Below, one piece after another: positions 56,103 through 64,000 of a stretch of 64,000 bases of DNA; position 1 is the first letter of the stretch; every line of letters starts with the position of its first letter. This stretch comes from Eisenbergiella tayi (GTDB taxonomy: Bacteria > Bacillota > Clostridia > Lachnospirales > Lachnospiraceae): positions 356,578 through 420,577 of the forward strand of contig NZ_MPDJ01000002.1 of assembly GCF_001881565.1 (NCBI RefSeq), given 5' to 3'. The notes beneath the pieces are model-generated. The model was not told the origin of the DNA. It made no database searches and was given only the letters and a program-made list of their open reading frames with translations. A program made the position numbers and the translations under genes.

Positions 56103-58536
56103 AAATCCATTTTTGCAAAACCTCCAGCAGGCGGTTTATTTCCAGAGGCTTCGCCACGTGGTCGTTCATCCCGACACTGCGTGCCTTAGCCACATCTGCC
56201 GCAAAAGCATCCGCCGTAAGGGCAATAATGGGTATCTCCTGCGCATCCTTTCTGTTCATTGCCCGAATTTCAGAAGCAGCATCATAACCGTTTAAAACCG
56301 GCATCTGAATATCCATCAATATTGCTATGTAATCCCCCGGTGCCGATGCTTCAAAGACTTCCTTCGCCTTCTTCCCATCTTCCACGGCTGTTACTTCCAT
56401 TCCCTGCATTTCAAGCAGCTCCACCGCAATTTCACGGTTAATCTCGTTATCTTCCGCTAAAAGAATCCGTCCGCCGCATAACTTACTATTCTCAGCCCTC
56501 TTTACCGGTTCTTTTTTATCCCTTTCACTCACAGACAGCACTGACAGCTCCACGGGTTCAGTGTTTCCGGCCTCCTCCCCCATGCACACCTCCAGAGGTA
56601 TGGAAACCGTAAATTTACTTCCTTTTCCCAGTTCACTTTCCACAGTAATTGTCCCATTCATCATACGGACAATATTTTCGGTGATAGCCATTCCGAGGCC
56701 AGTCCCCTGAACCTTACTGATACGGGGATCTTCAGCCCTTGAAAAAGGTTCAAAGACAGATGGGATAAATTCGCGGGAAATTCCAATGCCGTTATCCGCA
56801 CAGATAAATTCATACTGGCTTTTCCCAAAAACAGAGGAATTCAGTTCATTGACCCTCAGTTCAATAATTCCGTCCGCCTGCGTATATTTTATGGCATTCG
56901 ACAATATATTCATCAGAATCTGCCTGAGACGTTCGCCGTCCGCCTTCACTTTTTCATGACGGATCTGTGCGATACTGAGCTTAAAATGCTGCTGTTTTTC
57001 TGTCATAAGCGGCTGGCACATATCCAGCACGTTCTGTATCAGTTCCGGCAGGCTGAGCAGCTGCGGCATCAGGGCAATCTTGCCGCTTTCGATTCTCGAC
57101 ATATCCAGGACCTCATTGATCAGGCCGAGAAGATGTCTGCTTGAAGTATCTATTTTATCCAGACAGTCTTTTATTTTTTCCGGAGAGTTGATATTCGCCT
57201 GTGCGATAGCGGACATTCCCATAATGGCATTCATAGGCGTACGGATGTCATGAGACATGGATGACAGAAAATTGGTTTTGGCAGAGCTCGCCACCCGCGC
57301 GGCCTGATAGGCTTCTTCCAGCGCCTTACGCTGCCTCGCCTTCTCTTCCCTTTCCTCTGTCACATCGATACCCACACTGTAAAATGATTCGATACCATCC
57401 CAGCTGTCTTCACTGCCCACATAGCTCAGCGTAACCATCAAAATCTTTATTTTTCCGGCGCGGGTAACAATACGGGCTTCTATAACGGCATCCTTTCCCG
57501 TCTCTTTCGCCCCTCTCATCACCTGCAGCGCGCGGGGAATATCTTCCGGATACACATAGGCCATCTGAGAATGAAGCTCCTCTTTAAACTGCTGCTCCGT
57601 GTAGCCTATAATATCAAGGAAATCCCCGCCAAACCAAAGAATTGTCCCCATATCCCGCGCATCCACCCTCACCAGCCCGCCGGGAACAGAACGCAGAATA
57701 GCTTCCCGATCCAGTTCCTTTTTGGCAAGCTTAAATTCCAGGCTGTAGTTGTCATGGGACATTTCAAGACGGGCCTTACGCCCTTCCCAGTCAACAATAC
57801 GATCCTTAATCATGTATGTCCGCTTTAAAAACGGGTTATGGAACTCCCATTCATAGAATTCGTCCTCACTCAGATATTTATTGGTACAAAAAGGACACGG
57901 CGAAGTCCTCCCCTGTATGATCTCATAGCATTTATGTCCCAGCACTTCATCTAACGTAAGCCCCAGCGTATCGCAGGAAGTCTTGTTTACAAATAAAAGT
58001 TCATAGGTTTCCATATCCGCAACATAAACATTGTCCATGTACTCATCCAAAACCCATTTGAAATACTGGGCCCGTTTCTTCCAGCAGCGGCATTCCTCCT
58101 GCCTGGTCATGCTTCCTGTACTGTTATCCGTATAAACCGCATGACATATCCAATAGCCATCCCCGTTTTTTTCCGTCAGTGTCAACGAAATATTGACCCA
58201 CGAAAAACCGCCGCTTTTCCGCGGCATACGAACATTCAGCGCCGTATCCGCCCCGCCATTTTCCGCAGAATATACCAGCCTGTCCCTTATAGCTTCCCAA
58301 TCCTCCGGGTACTCCCGGTAGTATCCTCGCATCGTTTGGAAACAAGTCTGAAACTCTTTTTTCGAATAACCCGTTTTCTCATAAAAAGAATTACTGGCTT
58401 CCAGAACAGTCAAATCATCATCAAGCAAAAAACATATGGCTGATATCTTCAGAACATTCAGAATAGAGCCATACCTGCCGCTTTCCTGCTCTTTTTCCAA
58501 TGGAACTGCCAGTTGTTCCGTATTTCGATTGTCCAT
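56101..58536 (-). CDS. Hybrid sensor histidine kinase with PAS domains
   Basis: An 811-residue protein. ATG 58536 is chosen because AAGGAG lies 7-8 nt upstream; an ATG 6 bp earlier is too close to that site. It has three PAS-like domains (about 30-140, 150-260 and 275-395). The second contains GHKCYEIIQGR and SPCPFCTN, a Cys cluster that could bind metal or sense redox. HisKA follows (SMSHDIRTPMNAIMGM, His about 427). HATPase_c has ILSNAIKYTQ, CADNGIGIS and GTGLGMAITEN. The receiver has ILLAEDNEINRE and LMDIQMPVLNGYDA (Asp about 740). There are no membrane segments. The two kinases share layout and may be paralogues. Confidence 0.93.
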   Translation of the reverse strand: MDNRNTEQLAVPLEKEQESGRYGSILNVLKISAICFLLDDDLTVLEASNSFYEKTGYSKKEFQTCFQTMRGYYREYPEDWEAIRDRLVYSAENGGADTALNVRMPRKSGGFSWVNISLTLTEKNGDGYWICHAVYTDNSTGSMTRQEECRCWKKRAQYFKWVLDEYMDNVYVADMETYELLFVNKTSCDTLGLTLDEVLGHKCYEIIQGRTSPCPFCTNKYLSEDEFYEWEFHNPFLKRTYMIKDRIVDWEGRKARLEMSHDNYSLEFKLAKKELDREAILRSVPGGLVRVDARDMGTILWFGGDFLDIIGYTEQQFKEELHSQMAYVYPEDIPRALQVMRGAKETGKDAVIEARIVTRAGKIKILMVTLSYVGSEDSWDGIESFYSVGIDVTEEREEKARQRKALEEAYQAARVASSAKTNFLSSMSHDIRTPMNAIMGMSAIAQANINSPEKIKDCLDKIDTSSRHLLGLINEVLDMSRIESGKIALMPQLLSLPELIQNVLDMCQPLMTEKQQHFKLSIAQIRHEKVKADGERLRQILMNILSNAIKYTQADGIIELRVNELNSSVFGKSQYEFICADNGIGISREFIPSVFEPFSRAEDPRISKVQGTGLGMAITENIVRMMNGTITVESELGKGSKFTVSIPLEVCMGEEAGNTEPVELSVLSVSERDKKEPVKRAENSKLCGGRILLAEDNEINREIAVELLEMQGMEVTAVEDGKKAKEVFEASAPGDYIAILMDIQMPVLNGYDAASEIRAMNRKDAQEIPIIALTADAFAADVAKARSVGMNDHVAKPLEINRLLEVLQKWI

Positions 58537-58663
58537 ATCCATTCTCCTTAATTGAGATAAACTTCACCAGCCAGCGCTTCCATGCTCATATTATATCTGA
58601 ACAGCATAGTATACGCAACTCTTTCCGATTCCGGTTGATTTATTCCTAAAAGGCTGCCTTCCC

Positions 58664-59521
58664 TCAATAAAACTCACCTTCATGCTTTTTAAAGAAATCA
58701 TAATAAGCACGTACATTCCCAAGCTGTGTCCATCGTTTCACATCCACAGGCTCCTCATCCATATCATAAATCTTTGCATTACGGATGGACAAAAGGAAAG
58801 GCGAATGTGTAGCAATAAGGAACTGACATCCGTAAAAGCGCGCGGAATCCTCCAGAAACCGTACCAGCTCCTGCTGCTTTTCCGGCGACAGGCTGTTTTC
58901 CGGTTCATCCAGCAGGTAAAGCCCGTTTTCCTTTATTTTCTCAGAAAAATAAAGAAAGGCGCTTTCTCCATTGGAATGTTCCCTCACATTTCCCATCAAT
59001 TGTTTCCGCACATAACGGGACTGGGTCTTGCTTCGCGTCATGTTAACCTTTTTCAGCTGCTCATAATCCTCCAGCGAATTCATCCGGAAGCTGGAATATT
59101 TCGTTTCCAGATAATCTTCAAAAAGTTCTTCCCTTTTCCGATCGATCCCGTCGTTGATATTGCGCAGATTCAGAATGAAATCAAAGACATCATCACTGGT
59201 GATAATCCTGCTGTCATCAGTGAGCGGCTGTTCCAGCTCACAGGAACACATATCTGTATAATCTTCAAAGAAATTGGTACGGTTATATCGGGTGTCCCTG
59301 TGAAGCTTCAGTTTTTCCGCAATCACATTCAGTACGGTTGTCTTTCCCGATCCATTTCCCCCATACAAAATCGTGACAGGCTCAAAGTCCAGCATGGATA
59401 ACTGGTGCCTGGAAAGAATTTGAAAGGGGTAATAGGTATCATAGCAGGTTCTTTTCTGGGACAGAAGAAAATCATATTCCCTTTCCACATGCGGGAACGA
59501 AAAATGCGACAGATAGATCAT
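58664..59521 (-). CDS. AAA/ABC-type ATPase of RecF/OLD-like group
   Basis: A 285-residue protein with CAGGAG upstream of its ATG. Walker A is LYGGNGSGKTTVLN (about 53-66). HSNGESAFLYF stands at the ABC signature position, LYLLDEPENSLSP is Walker B, and FLIATHSPFLLSI is the H loop. An inserted region (about 75-190) is helical. It has no membrane partner, so it is not a transporter ATPase. Such stand-alone ATPases are common in Firmicutes, and their role is not established. There is no nuclease domain or partner gene here to suggest defence. Confidence 0.88.
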   Translation of the reverse strand: MIYLSHFSFPHVEREYDFLLSQKRTCYDTYYPFQILSRHQLSMLDFEPVTILYGGNGSGKTTVLNVIAEKLKLHRDTRYNRTNFFEDYTDMCSCELEQPLTDDSRIITSDDVFDFILNLRNINDGIDRKREELFEDYLETKYSSFRMNSLEDYEQLKKVNMTRSKTQSRYVRKQLMGNVREHSNGESAFLYFSEKIKENGLYLLDEPENSLSPEKQQELVRFLEDSARFYGCQFLIATHSPFLLSIRNAKIYDMDEEPVDVKRWTQLGNVRAYYDFFKKHEGEFY

Positions 59522-59585
59522 AGCTCATTACTCCTGACATAATTACGACATTTATTTTGCTATAAATAAATATTTTCATGAAAAC

Positions 59586-59635
59586 GAAACCCTTCAGACT
59601 GTGTAAACTTATCTTACATCAGTTTGAAGGGTTTC
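59586..59635. terminator. Terminator after the CD3324-family gene
   Basis: GAAACCCTTCA-ACTG and CAGT-TGAAGGGTTTC form a long, nearly symmetric hairpin between 59522 and 59679, downstream of the minus-strand gene ending at 59680. Confidence 0.8.
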
Positions 59636-59679
59636 TCAATCTCTCAATTTCATAAAGCCTTTTTCGAAAGGACAAAACC

Positions 59680-59931
59680 TTATACAATTTTATGGATAGC
59701 CTCAACGGACAGACCATAGTTCAGCGCCAATTCTTCAGCCGTACATCCCTCCCGGTACTTTTCCCGGATTTCTTCATTCCGCTGTTTATAATATGTCCGG
59801 GCGCCGGAAACCTCTCCCCATGATTTTTTCGTATCTGCACTGGGGACATAGAGGACACCGCCTGAAATATATTGCTGCAGTTCCCGCAGTAATTTATCCG
59901 GGAGAATATCCTGTGCATTTTTATACTTCAT
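59680..59931 (-). CDS. CD3324-family small HTH protein
   Basis: An 83-residue protein beginning MKYKNAQDILPDKLLRELQQ, followed by GGVLYVP, SGARTYYKQRNEEIREKY and CTAEELALNYGLSVEAIHKI. This is the CD3324 family, with a C-terminal helix-turn-helix like Mor activators. It probably binds DNA; targets are unknown. Its ATG lies 11 nt inside the end of the upstream gene, so translation is coupled. Confidence 0.85.
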   Translation of the reverse strand: MKYKNAQDILPDKLLRELQQYISGGVLYVPSADTKKSWGEVSGARTYYKQRNEEIREKYREGCTAEELALNYGLSVEAIHKIV

Positions 59932-60943
59932 TTAAAAACTCCTCATAATTCCGATATTCCCGTATTTTCCCGCCGCCTTCCGTAATTATTTTCCGCATTT
60001 CCTGTTCCAGGCTGTCTGCATACCCGGCAAATTCCTCAAGCCGTGAAATATCAAACTCTTTCATGAGTTCCATCTTAGGGATTCCGAAATCGTAACAGAC
60101 ACGATTCAATTCTTCCTGCAGCATGATCCCCCACATATAAGCCTTTGTGCTGTCTCCCGCTTTGCAGTAACAGCGGATTCTGAGCCATGTGTAGGACAGC
60201 TCACAATACCAGTCTGCCAAATCCTGAAAATTCTTTTCCTGCGGCTGAAGGGCTTCCGGCCTCTCTAAAAAGTCCTGTACCAAATGAATCAGTTCATAAC
60301 ATTGTTTCTTCTGGGTTTCTTCTTCTTTTTCCCGTATCACCGCCAGATACCCCGGGGCAAATTGCTCCGGCACATGTTCCATCCGGGAAAGTTCCTCCAG
60401 CTGCTCCGCCTGGGCTTCTTTGAAATACCGGCAATTGGAAAAAGCGATTGCCTGGGCGGTATAATCCAGAACGTAACCCGCCCCAAGCTTCACATCACTG
60501 CCTTTGGAAAACAGCATATTCAGATAAATCTGTTTTGCCTGCTCCAATGCCTGCAGGGCATGTGCCCGCATCAAAACCGGATTGGAAAGATTCTCCGCCT
60601 GGCGTTTCTTTAAATTTTCAAACCGCTCTCTGTCCTCAGGCGTTCTCGCATAGAGTACCTGCGAATCCGCCAGGCAGGAGATATTATACTCATTCAAATC
60701 GGCGAATTGCTCCATCCGCTCCCATTCAATTCCCCAGAGATCTATTCCGACGCCATCTAAAATAAATGTGCGGGCGAACCGGCGGCCTTTGTCTGTAATT
60801 GGGATAAAATAACTTACTGAGGGAGTTCCCTTTTCTGATTCCAGGCGAAGGGTATTGTGGGAAACTACCAGTGCGATGTCATCCTTATATTCCTCTTCCA
60901 CCTTTTCCAGTACCCATTTTGTAATTAATTCTTTATTATTCAT
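59921..60943 (-). CDS. Uncharacterised protein, possible nucleotidyltransferase-like N terminus
   Basis: A 340-residue protein with AAGGAGA before its ATG. The first 120 residues (KWVLEKVEEEYKDDIALVV, then SVSYFIPITDKGRRFARTF and GIDLWGIEWERMEQFADLN) have an alpha-beta pattern. The rest is helical (ALQALEQAKQIYLNMLF, YLAVIREKEEETQKK). I do not recognise the family with certainty; the layout recalls nucleotidyltransferase-fold proteins with a helical tail, but the G-S-D motif is not clear. It is cotranscribed with the CD3324-family gene. Confidence 0.75.
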   Translation of the reverse strand: MNNKELITKWVLEKVEEEYKDDIALVVSHNTLRLESEKGTPSVSYFIPITDKGRRFARTFILDGVGIDLWGIEWERMEQFADLNEYNISCLADSQVLYARTPEDRERFENLKKRQAENLSNPVLMRAHALQALEQAKQIYLNMLFSKGSDVKLGAGYVLDYTAQAIAFSNCRYFKEAQAEQLEELSRMEHVPEQFAPGYLAVIREKEEETQKKQCYELIHLVQDFLERPEALQPQEKNFQDLADWYCELSYTWLRIRCYCKAGDSTKAYMWGIMLQEELNRVCYDFGIPKMELMKEFDISRLEEFAGYADSLEQEMRKIITEGGGKIREYRNYEEFLNEV

Positions 60944-61065
60944 TCTGGTTTTTCTCTCCTTCTTGTTCTTCGGTTAACCTTAGGTTCATTATAGCAACAG
61001 AAGGACGGATGAAAAAGGTTGTAAATGTTTTATACTGTTTTTTCCCGTCATTTAATTATCTCGCC

Positions 61066-61114
61066 TTGCACATATCGAACATATGTGCTAATATAATCTG
61101 AACAAGTGTTCGAT
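61066..61114 (+). promoter_or_regulatory. Promoter with paired operators upstream of the MFS gene
   Basis: TATAAT at 61092-61097 with a TTGCAC box at 61066-61071 (20-bp spacer, longer than usual). ATCGAACATATGTGC (61074-61088) and the inverse of ATCGAACACTTGTTC (61100-61114) flank the -10 as two inverted copies of ATCGAACA-n2-TGT. The second contains GAAC-n4-GTTCG, like a Firmicutes LexA/DinR box. The first is also part of a GCACATAT / ATATGTGC inverted repeat. A repressor covering the promoter is likely. Confidence 0.6.
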
Positions 61115-61135
61115 CTGTGAAGGGGGAAATTGAAT

Positions 61136-62326
61136 ATGAAGGAGCATAAAGCCAACCGGGAATTTATAGGCTTTACCCTTATATCCGGATTGATTTCATT
61201 CGGATATAATGTAGTTATGACCGTTATTCCGCTCAGGATGGTGGATCACGGGCTCAGCTACAGCAAGATAGGAAGTGCCATGTCTGCTGTTGCAATAGGC
61301 CTAATGGTCATTAAACTGTTGATTGGGCATCTTTCCGATATGCTCGGAACCAAAAATTTTATCCTCACTGCTCTCGCCGGGCTTGGGATCGTATGTGTTC
61401 TTCTGGCTAAAGCCGACAGGCTATTGACCTTTACCGTATTAATGGCTGCACTGGGTATCTTCCGGGGGATATTCCTTGCGGTAAGCGGTTCCTATGTAAT
61501 GGAAATGGCAAACAGCGGAGAATATGGGAAAATATACGGAGCCGTACAGGGGATATCCTCCCTGCTGGCCAGTGTAGGCGGAATGATATCCGGTCTGCTG
61601 TATCAATTCAAAGAAGGGGAATATGCTCTTTACATATGCAGTTTTCTGCTGATAGCATCTACTCTCTGGGCCGCCATAGGTCTGAAGAATAACCAATGTA
61701 TGCATGGGGAAAGGCTTCCCATATTGCAGATCTTCAAATCCATTAATAAAAGAATACTGATTTTCTGTGTATTGGTTTTTATCCAGTCCTTCGTAGCAGG
61801 GCCCATGTGGAGTTTTATCATACCCATGTACTGCTACAATATACTACTTTTTTCTCCAGCTAAATTAGGAATACTTATGTCTATGGATGAACTGATAGGC
61901 GCACCCACTTATATGCTGGCAGGCCGTGTGGTAGACAAAGTAAATGTAGTGAAATTCAATATTCTTTTCCTTCTGATCACTGCATTAGGCGGACTGTTTC
62001 TCATAAAATCCCCTACGCCCACTATATTTATGGTTGTATTCCTTATATGCAGTGTATCTATATCCTGTACCTTTGTGGGTATTCCCAAAGAAAGAATCGG
62101 CTTTATCCGAAAGGAACAAAAAGGATTTGAGCTTGCGCTCATATCTGTCTGCGGAAGCCTGGGTGATTCTCTTGGGAATAATGTGCTGGGCAGAGTTGCA
62201 GAGAAATACACCATTGATCAGTGTATGTATATCTTCTCTGCATCCTATATAGTTATGGCACTTTTGGTTGCCTTGCCTCTTTTATTTCCCCATTTCCGTT
62301 TTGCATCAGGGAAACAGGAACAATAA
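61136..62326 (+). CDS. MFS transporter
   Basis: A 396-residue protein. ATG 61136 is chosen with AGGGGG 9 nt upstream; a TTG six bases earlier is too close. Twelve hydrophobic segments are visible. GHLSDMLGTKNF after the second segment is the MFS motif A. A central cytoplasmic loop sits near residues 185-205. It is a probable drug or metabolite exporter of the inner membrane. The substrate is unknown, but the paired operators upstream suggest induction by a ligand or by stress. Confidence 0.9.
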   Translation: MKEHKANREFIGFTLISGLISFGYNVVMTVIPLRMVDHGLSYSKIGSAMSAVAIGLMVIKLLIGHLSDMLGTKNFILTALAGLGIVCVLLAKADRLLTFTVLMAALGIFRGIFLAVSGSYVMEMANSGEYGKIYGAVQGISSLLASVGGMISGLLYQFKEGEYALYICSFLLIASTLWAAIGLKNNQCMHGERLPILQIFKSINKRILIFCVLVFIQSFVAGPMWSFIIPMYCYNILLFSPAKLGILMSMDELIGAPTYMLAGRVVDKVNVVKFNILFLLITALGGLFLIKSPTPTIFMVVFLICSVSISCTFVGIPKERIGFIRKEQKGFELALISVCGSLGDSLGNNVLGRVAEKYTIDQCMYIFSASYIVMALLVALPLLFPHFRFASGKQEQ

Positions 62327-62356
62327 AAGGGCTGCACTCGCATGCGGCCCCATTTT
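62325..62356. terminator. Terminator between MFS and methyltransferase genes
   Basis: AAAAGGGCTGCA and TGCGGCCCCATTTT form a hairpin with one T-G pair. A and T runs on both sides allow use from both convergent genes. Confidence 0.7.
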
Positions 62357-62389
62357 AATGCCTCTGCAGGATAGTTCATTTTTATATAA

Positions 62390-63145
62390 TCAGGGCTTTC
62401 GGGTCAGATATAATGCAATTGTGTCATCCAGAATGATTCTGTTTCCCGCATGGATAACTGCTTCTCTGACTCCATTGTTGAAATTCGACCTATATGGCTC
62501 CTGTAATGTAATATGCTCCACCTGCGTGCCGGACAGATATTCCACATATTCATCTGCATTATATATTCTGGTCTTTTTCCAGTCCCGGTAATTCAAATCA
62601 ACAAATCCGTAGTTAACAACATTATCGTAATTCAAGCTGCATGTGTATCTTGTTTCCACATGAAAATGTTCATCATATACCTTTTGTATTTCATCGTATA
62701 ATGAGCCATTCGATGTCTTTTCATCCGTATAGGTCATAAACATGGCTAACGCTCCGCCATTCTTCAGAAGATTAAAAACCTTGGGGAAGCCTATCTCTTC
62801 CGGTATCCACTGGATCGTAGCCGCAGAAAAGACCAAATCAAAATTGCGTTCACCGAAATCATGAGTTTCAAAGTCATCATTTACGATATGGAAATTTTCA
62901 TAGGTACCGAACTTCTTTTTTGTAAAGTCCACAAAATGCTCGCCCAGTTCGATTGCCAGATAATCGCAGCCCGTCTTTAAGAACGGTTCCGTAGCCTGCC
63001 CCGTTCCGGGTCCGATTTCAAGCACCGATTTACCCGGGCCGATATTGGCATATTCGATGATATCCCTGAAAAGTTCGTCGCAATAGCGCGGCCTCCACTT
63101 ATCAAACTGGTCCGGTATCCTGTCAAACGTTTTTCTGAAATCCAT
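62390..63145 (-). CDS. Class I SAM-dependent methyltransferase
   Basis: A 251-residue protein with AGGGAGGG before its ATG. VLEIGPGTGQATEPFL (about 41-56) is motif I, YLAIELGEHF ends the second strand with the acidic ribose ligand, and FDLVFSAATIQWIPEE is the motif IV region. Its general shape (FDRIPDQFDKWRPRY at the N terminus) is that of Methyltransf_11/25 proteins acting on small molecules. The substrate is unknown. It is convergent with MFS and divergent from GNAT. Confidence 0.9.
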   Translation of the reverse strand: MDFRKTFDRIPDQFDKWRPRYCDELFRDIIEYANIGPGKSVLEIGPGTGQATEPFLKTGCDYLAIELGEHFVDFTKKKFGTYENFHIVNDDFETHDFGERNFDLVFSAATIQWIPEEIGFPKVFNLLKNGGALAMFMTYTDEKTSNGSLYDEIQKVYDEHFHVETRYTCSLNYDNVVNYGFVDLNYRDWKKTRIYNADEYVEYLSGTQVEHITLQEPYRSNFNNGVREAVIHAGNRIILDDTIALYLTRKP

Positions 63146-63365
63146 TGCTTTCGCCCTCCCTGATTTTATTTAATACATTTATAAAGTGTGGTCTTTGACC
63201 ATTCCCTTTCTATAAAAACAGCTGATAATTCTGCGAATTATTTATATCATACTATAGATCATGTTAAAAATATATACATTTGTTTTATGTATGAAAAAGT
63301 AATATAGCCATATATTTTTAAACATGATATAATTTGAGCAATCTAACATAGGAGTCGATTCCAAT

Positions 63366-63860
63366 ATGAATGTAGAATACAGAAAAGCAACCCCCGAAGA
63401 TCTTGAACAGATATGGGATATGAATATCGCTGATAACAACGGCAATGAGCGCTGGCGTATGTGGAAGGATACATATATTTCCTATAATCAAAACGGCGAT
63501 GCATATACCTTTGTCATCCTCTGTGATGGCAGACCGGTCGGTGAGGGAACCCTTATTTTTTCACCTGAATGCGGGGCTGTCGGCGGAAGAACTGAGCTTG
63601 CTGACAATAAAACCACGGCAAACGTAAATGCACTTCGCATCCGTAAGGAATACGAAGGAAGGGGATATATATCAGCCCTTGTGCATATGATGGAAAGCTA
63701 TGCTGCCCAAAATGGCTATAAGTACCTCACTATAGGCGTGGAGGCTCGTGAAACAAGAAATCTGGCCATATATCTGCATTGGGGATATGATAAATTTGTT
63801 ATGTCTGAAATTCTGGAAGAGCAGCTGGTTCTGTATTATCGAAAAGCTTTGAATAAATAA
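63366..63860 (+). CDS. GNAT-family N-acetyltransferase
   Basis: A 164-residue protein with TAGGAG before its ATG. EYRKATPEDLEQIWDMNI is the usual first helix, NALRIRKEYEGRGYISALV is motif A with the acetyl-CoA loop, and YLHWGYDKF is motif B. The substrate is unknown. It is a single gene with its own terminator. Confidence 0.9.
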   Translation: MNVEYRKATPEDLEQIWDMNIADNNGNERWRMWKDTYISYNQNGDAYTFVILCDGRPVGEGTLIFSPECGAVGGRTELADNKTTANVNALRIRKEYEGRGYISALVHMMESYAAQNGYKYLTIGVEARETRNLAIYLHWGYDKFVMSEILEEQLVLYYRKALNK

Positions 63861-63885
63861 GACACTTACGGGAAAAAGCCGGCCG

Positions 63886-63940
63886 GGTGTGTCAAATAAA
63901 CTGTGTATCACTTGCAGATTATTCGACACACCTCTTTTTT
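63886..63940 (+). terminator. Terminator of the GNAT gene
   Basis: GGTGTGTC and GACACACC close a long hairpin with additional AAATAA / TTATT pairing, followed by TCTTTTTT. It lies 26 bp after the stop codon. Confidence 0.85.
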
Positions 63941-64000
63941 GAATAGGTATCAGCATTACTGACAATACTGCATGTAAGTGGAATAAATTGGTAAATAAAT

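Overview
The window looks like the chromosome of an anaerobic gut Firmicute, most likely a Lachnospiraceae member. It has strong AGGAGG-type ribosome binding sites, moderate GC, large Cna-B and InlB-type surface proteins with Lachnospiraceae-style C termini, a CD3324-family protein, and a type I-C CRISPR system with 32-bp repeats. The genus call is an inference from protein families, because no rRNA or tRNA is present.

Region 1 (1-18287) is a surface-protein island read leftward. Three modules each run from a promoter to a short protein with an ATWQG motif and then a giant secreted repeat protein sharing the same signal peptide. The first giant protein is cut by the window edge. The second has 15 Cna-B repeats. 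The third has BIG2, InlB/MucBP and 12 copies of a 70-residue repeat, and is split by a frameshift at a tetranucleotide tract. All three promoters carry a tandem TGTAACAC-type repeat exactly 8 bp upstream of a TATACT -10 box, the architecture used by SARP activators. A SARP/BTAD-type regulator gene lies at the end of the island, so a dedicated regulator for the island is a reasonable inference.

Region 2 (18562-22073) holds ordinary genes: a VOC protein, an XRE regulator with a DUF5680-like domain, and a GH42 beta-galactosidase with a small downstream partner.

Region 3 (22294-53248) is a large immunity island. It has five CRISPR arrays (about 104 repeats) in one orientation, all read leftward. 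Four use closely related repeats and one has a different stem. Every array has a leader with a 45-bp inverted-repeat element about 127-129 bp from the first repeat. The effectors are a complete type I-C operon (cas3-cas5-cas8c-cas7-cas4-cas1-cas2) and an unusual type III operon (cas6, a PD-(D/E)xK nuclease of DUF6602 type, an HD-less cas10 with an AGDD cyclase motif, csm3, csm4 and a short csm5-like gene). The type III operon has no csm2, no csm6 and no adaptation genes. A nuclease-SAVED (Cap4-like) protein without a CD-NTase partner lies at the trailer end of the first array. This suggests that cyclic oligonucleotides made by Cas10 may feed the SAVED nuclease and perhaps the operon-encoded nuclease. 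Between the arrays sit a frameshifted AlbA/RecG-like gene, a small conserved protein, and a sugar-acid operon (dehydratase, aldolase, GntR regulator) with a clear palindromic operator. A 166-bp element with perfect 36-bp inverted termini lies at the end of the type III operon and supplies the stop codon of a neighbouring GNAT gene.

Region 4 (53608-64000) holds two convergent hybrid histidine kinases, an AAA ATPase, a CD3324-family protein overlapping an unrecognised gene, an MFS transporter with a paired operator, a methyltransferase and a GNAT acetyltransferase.
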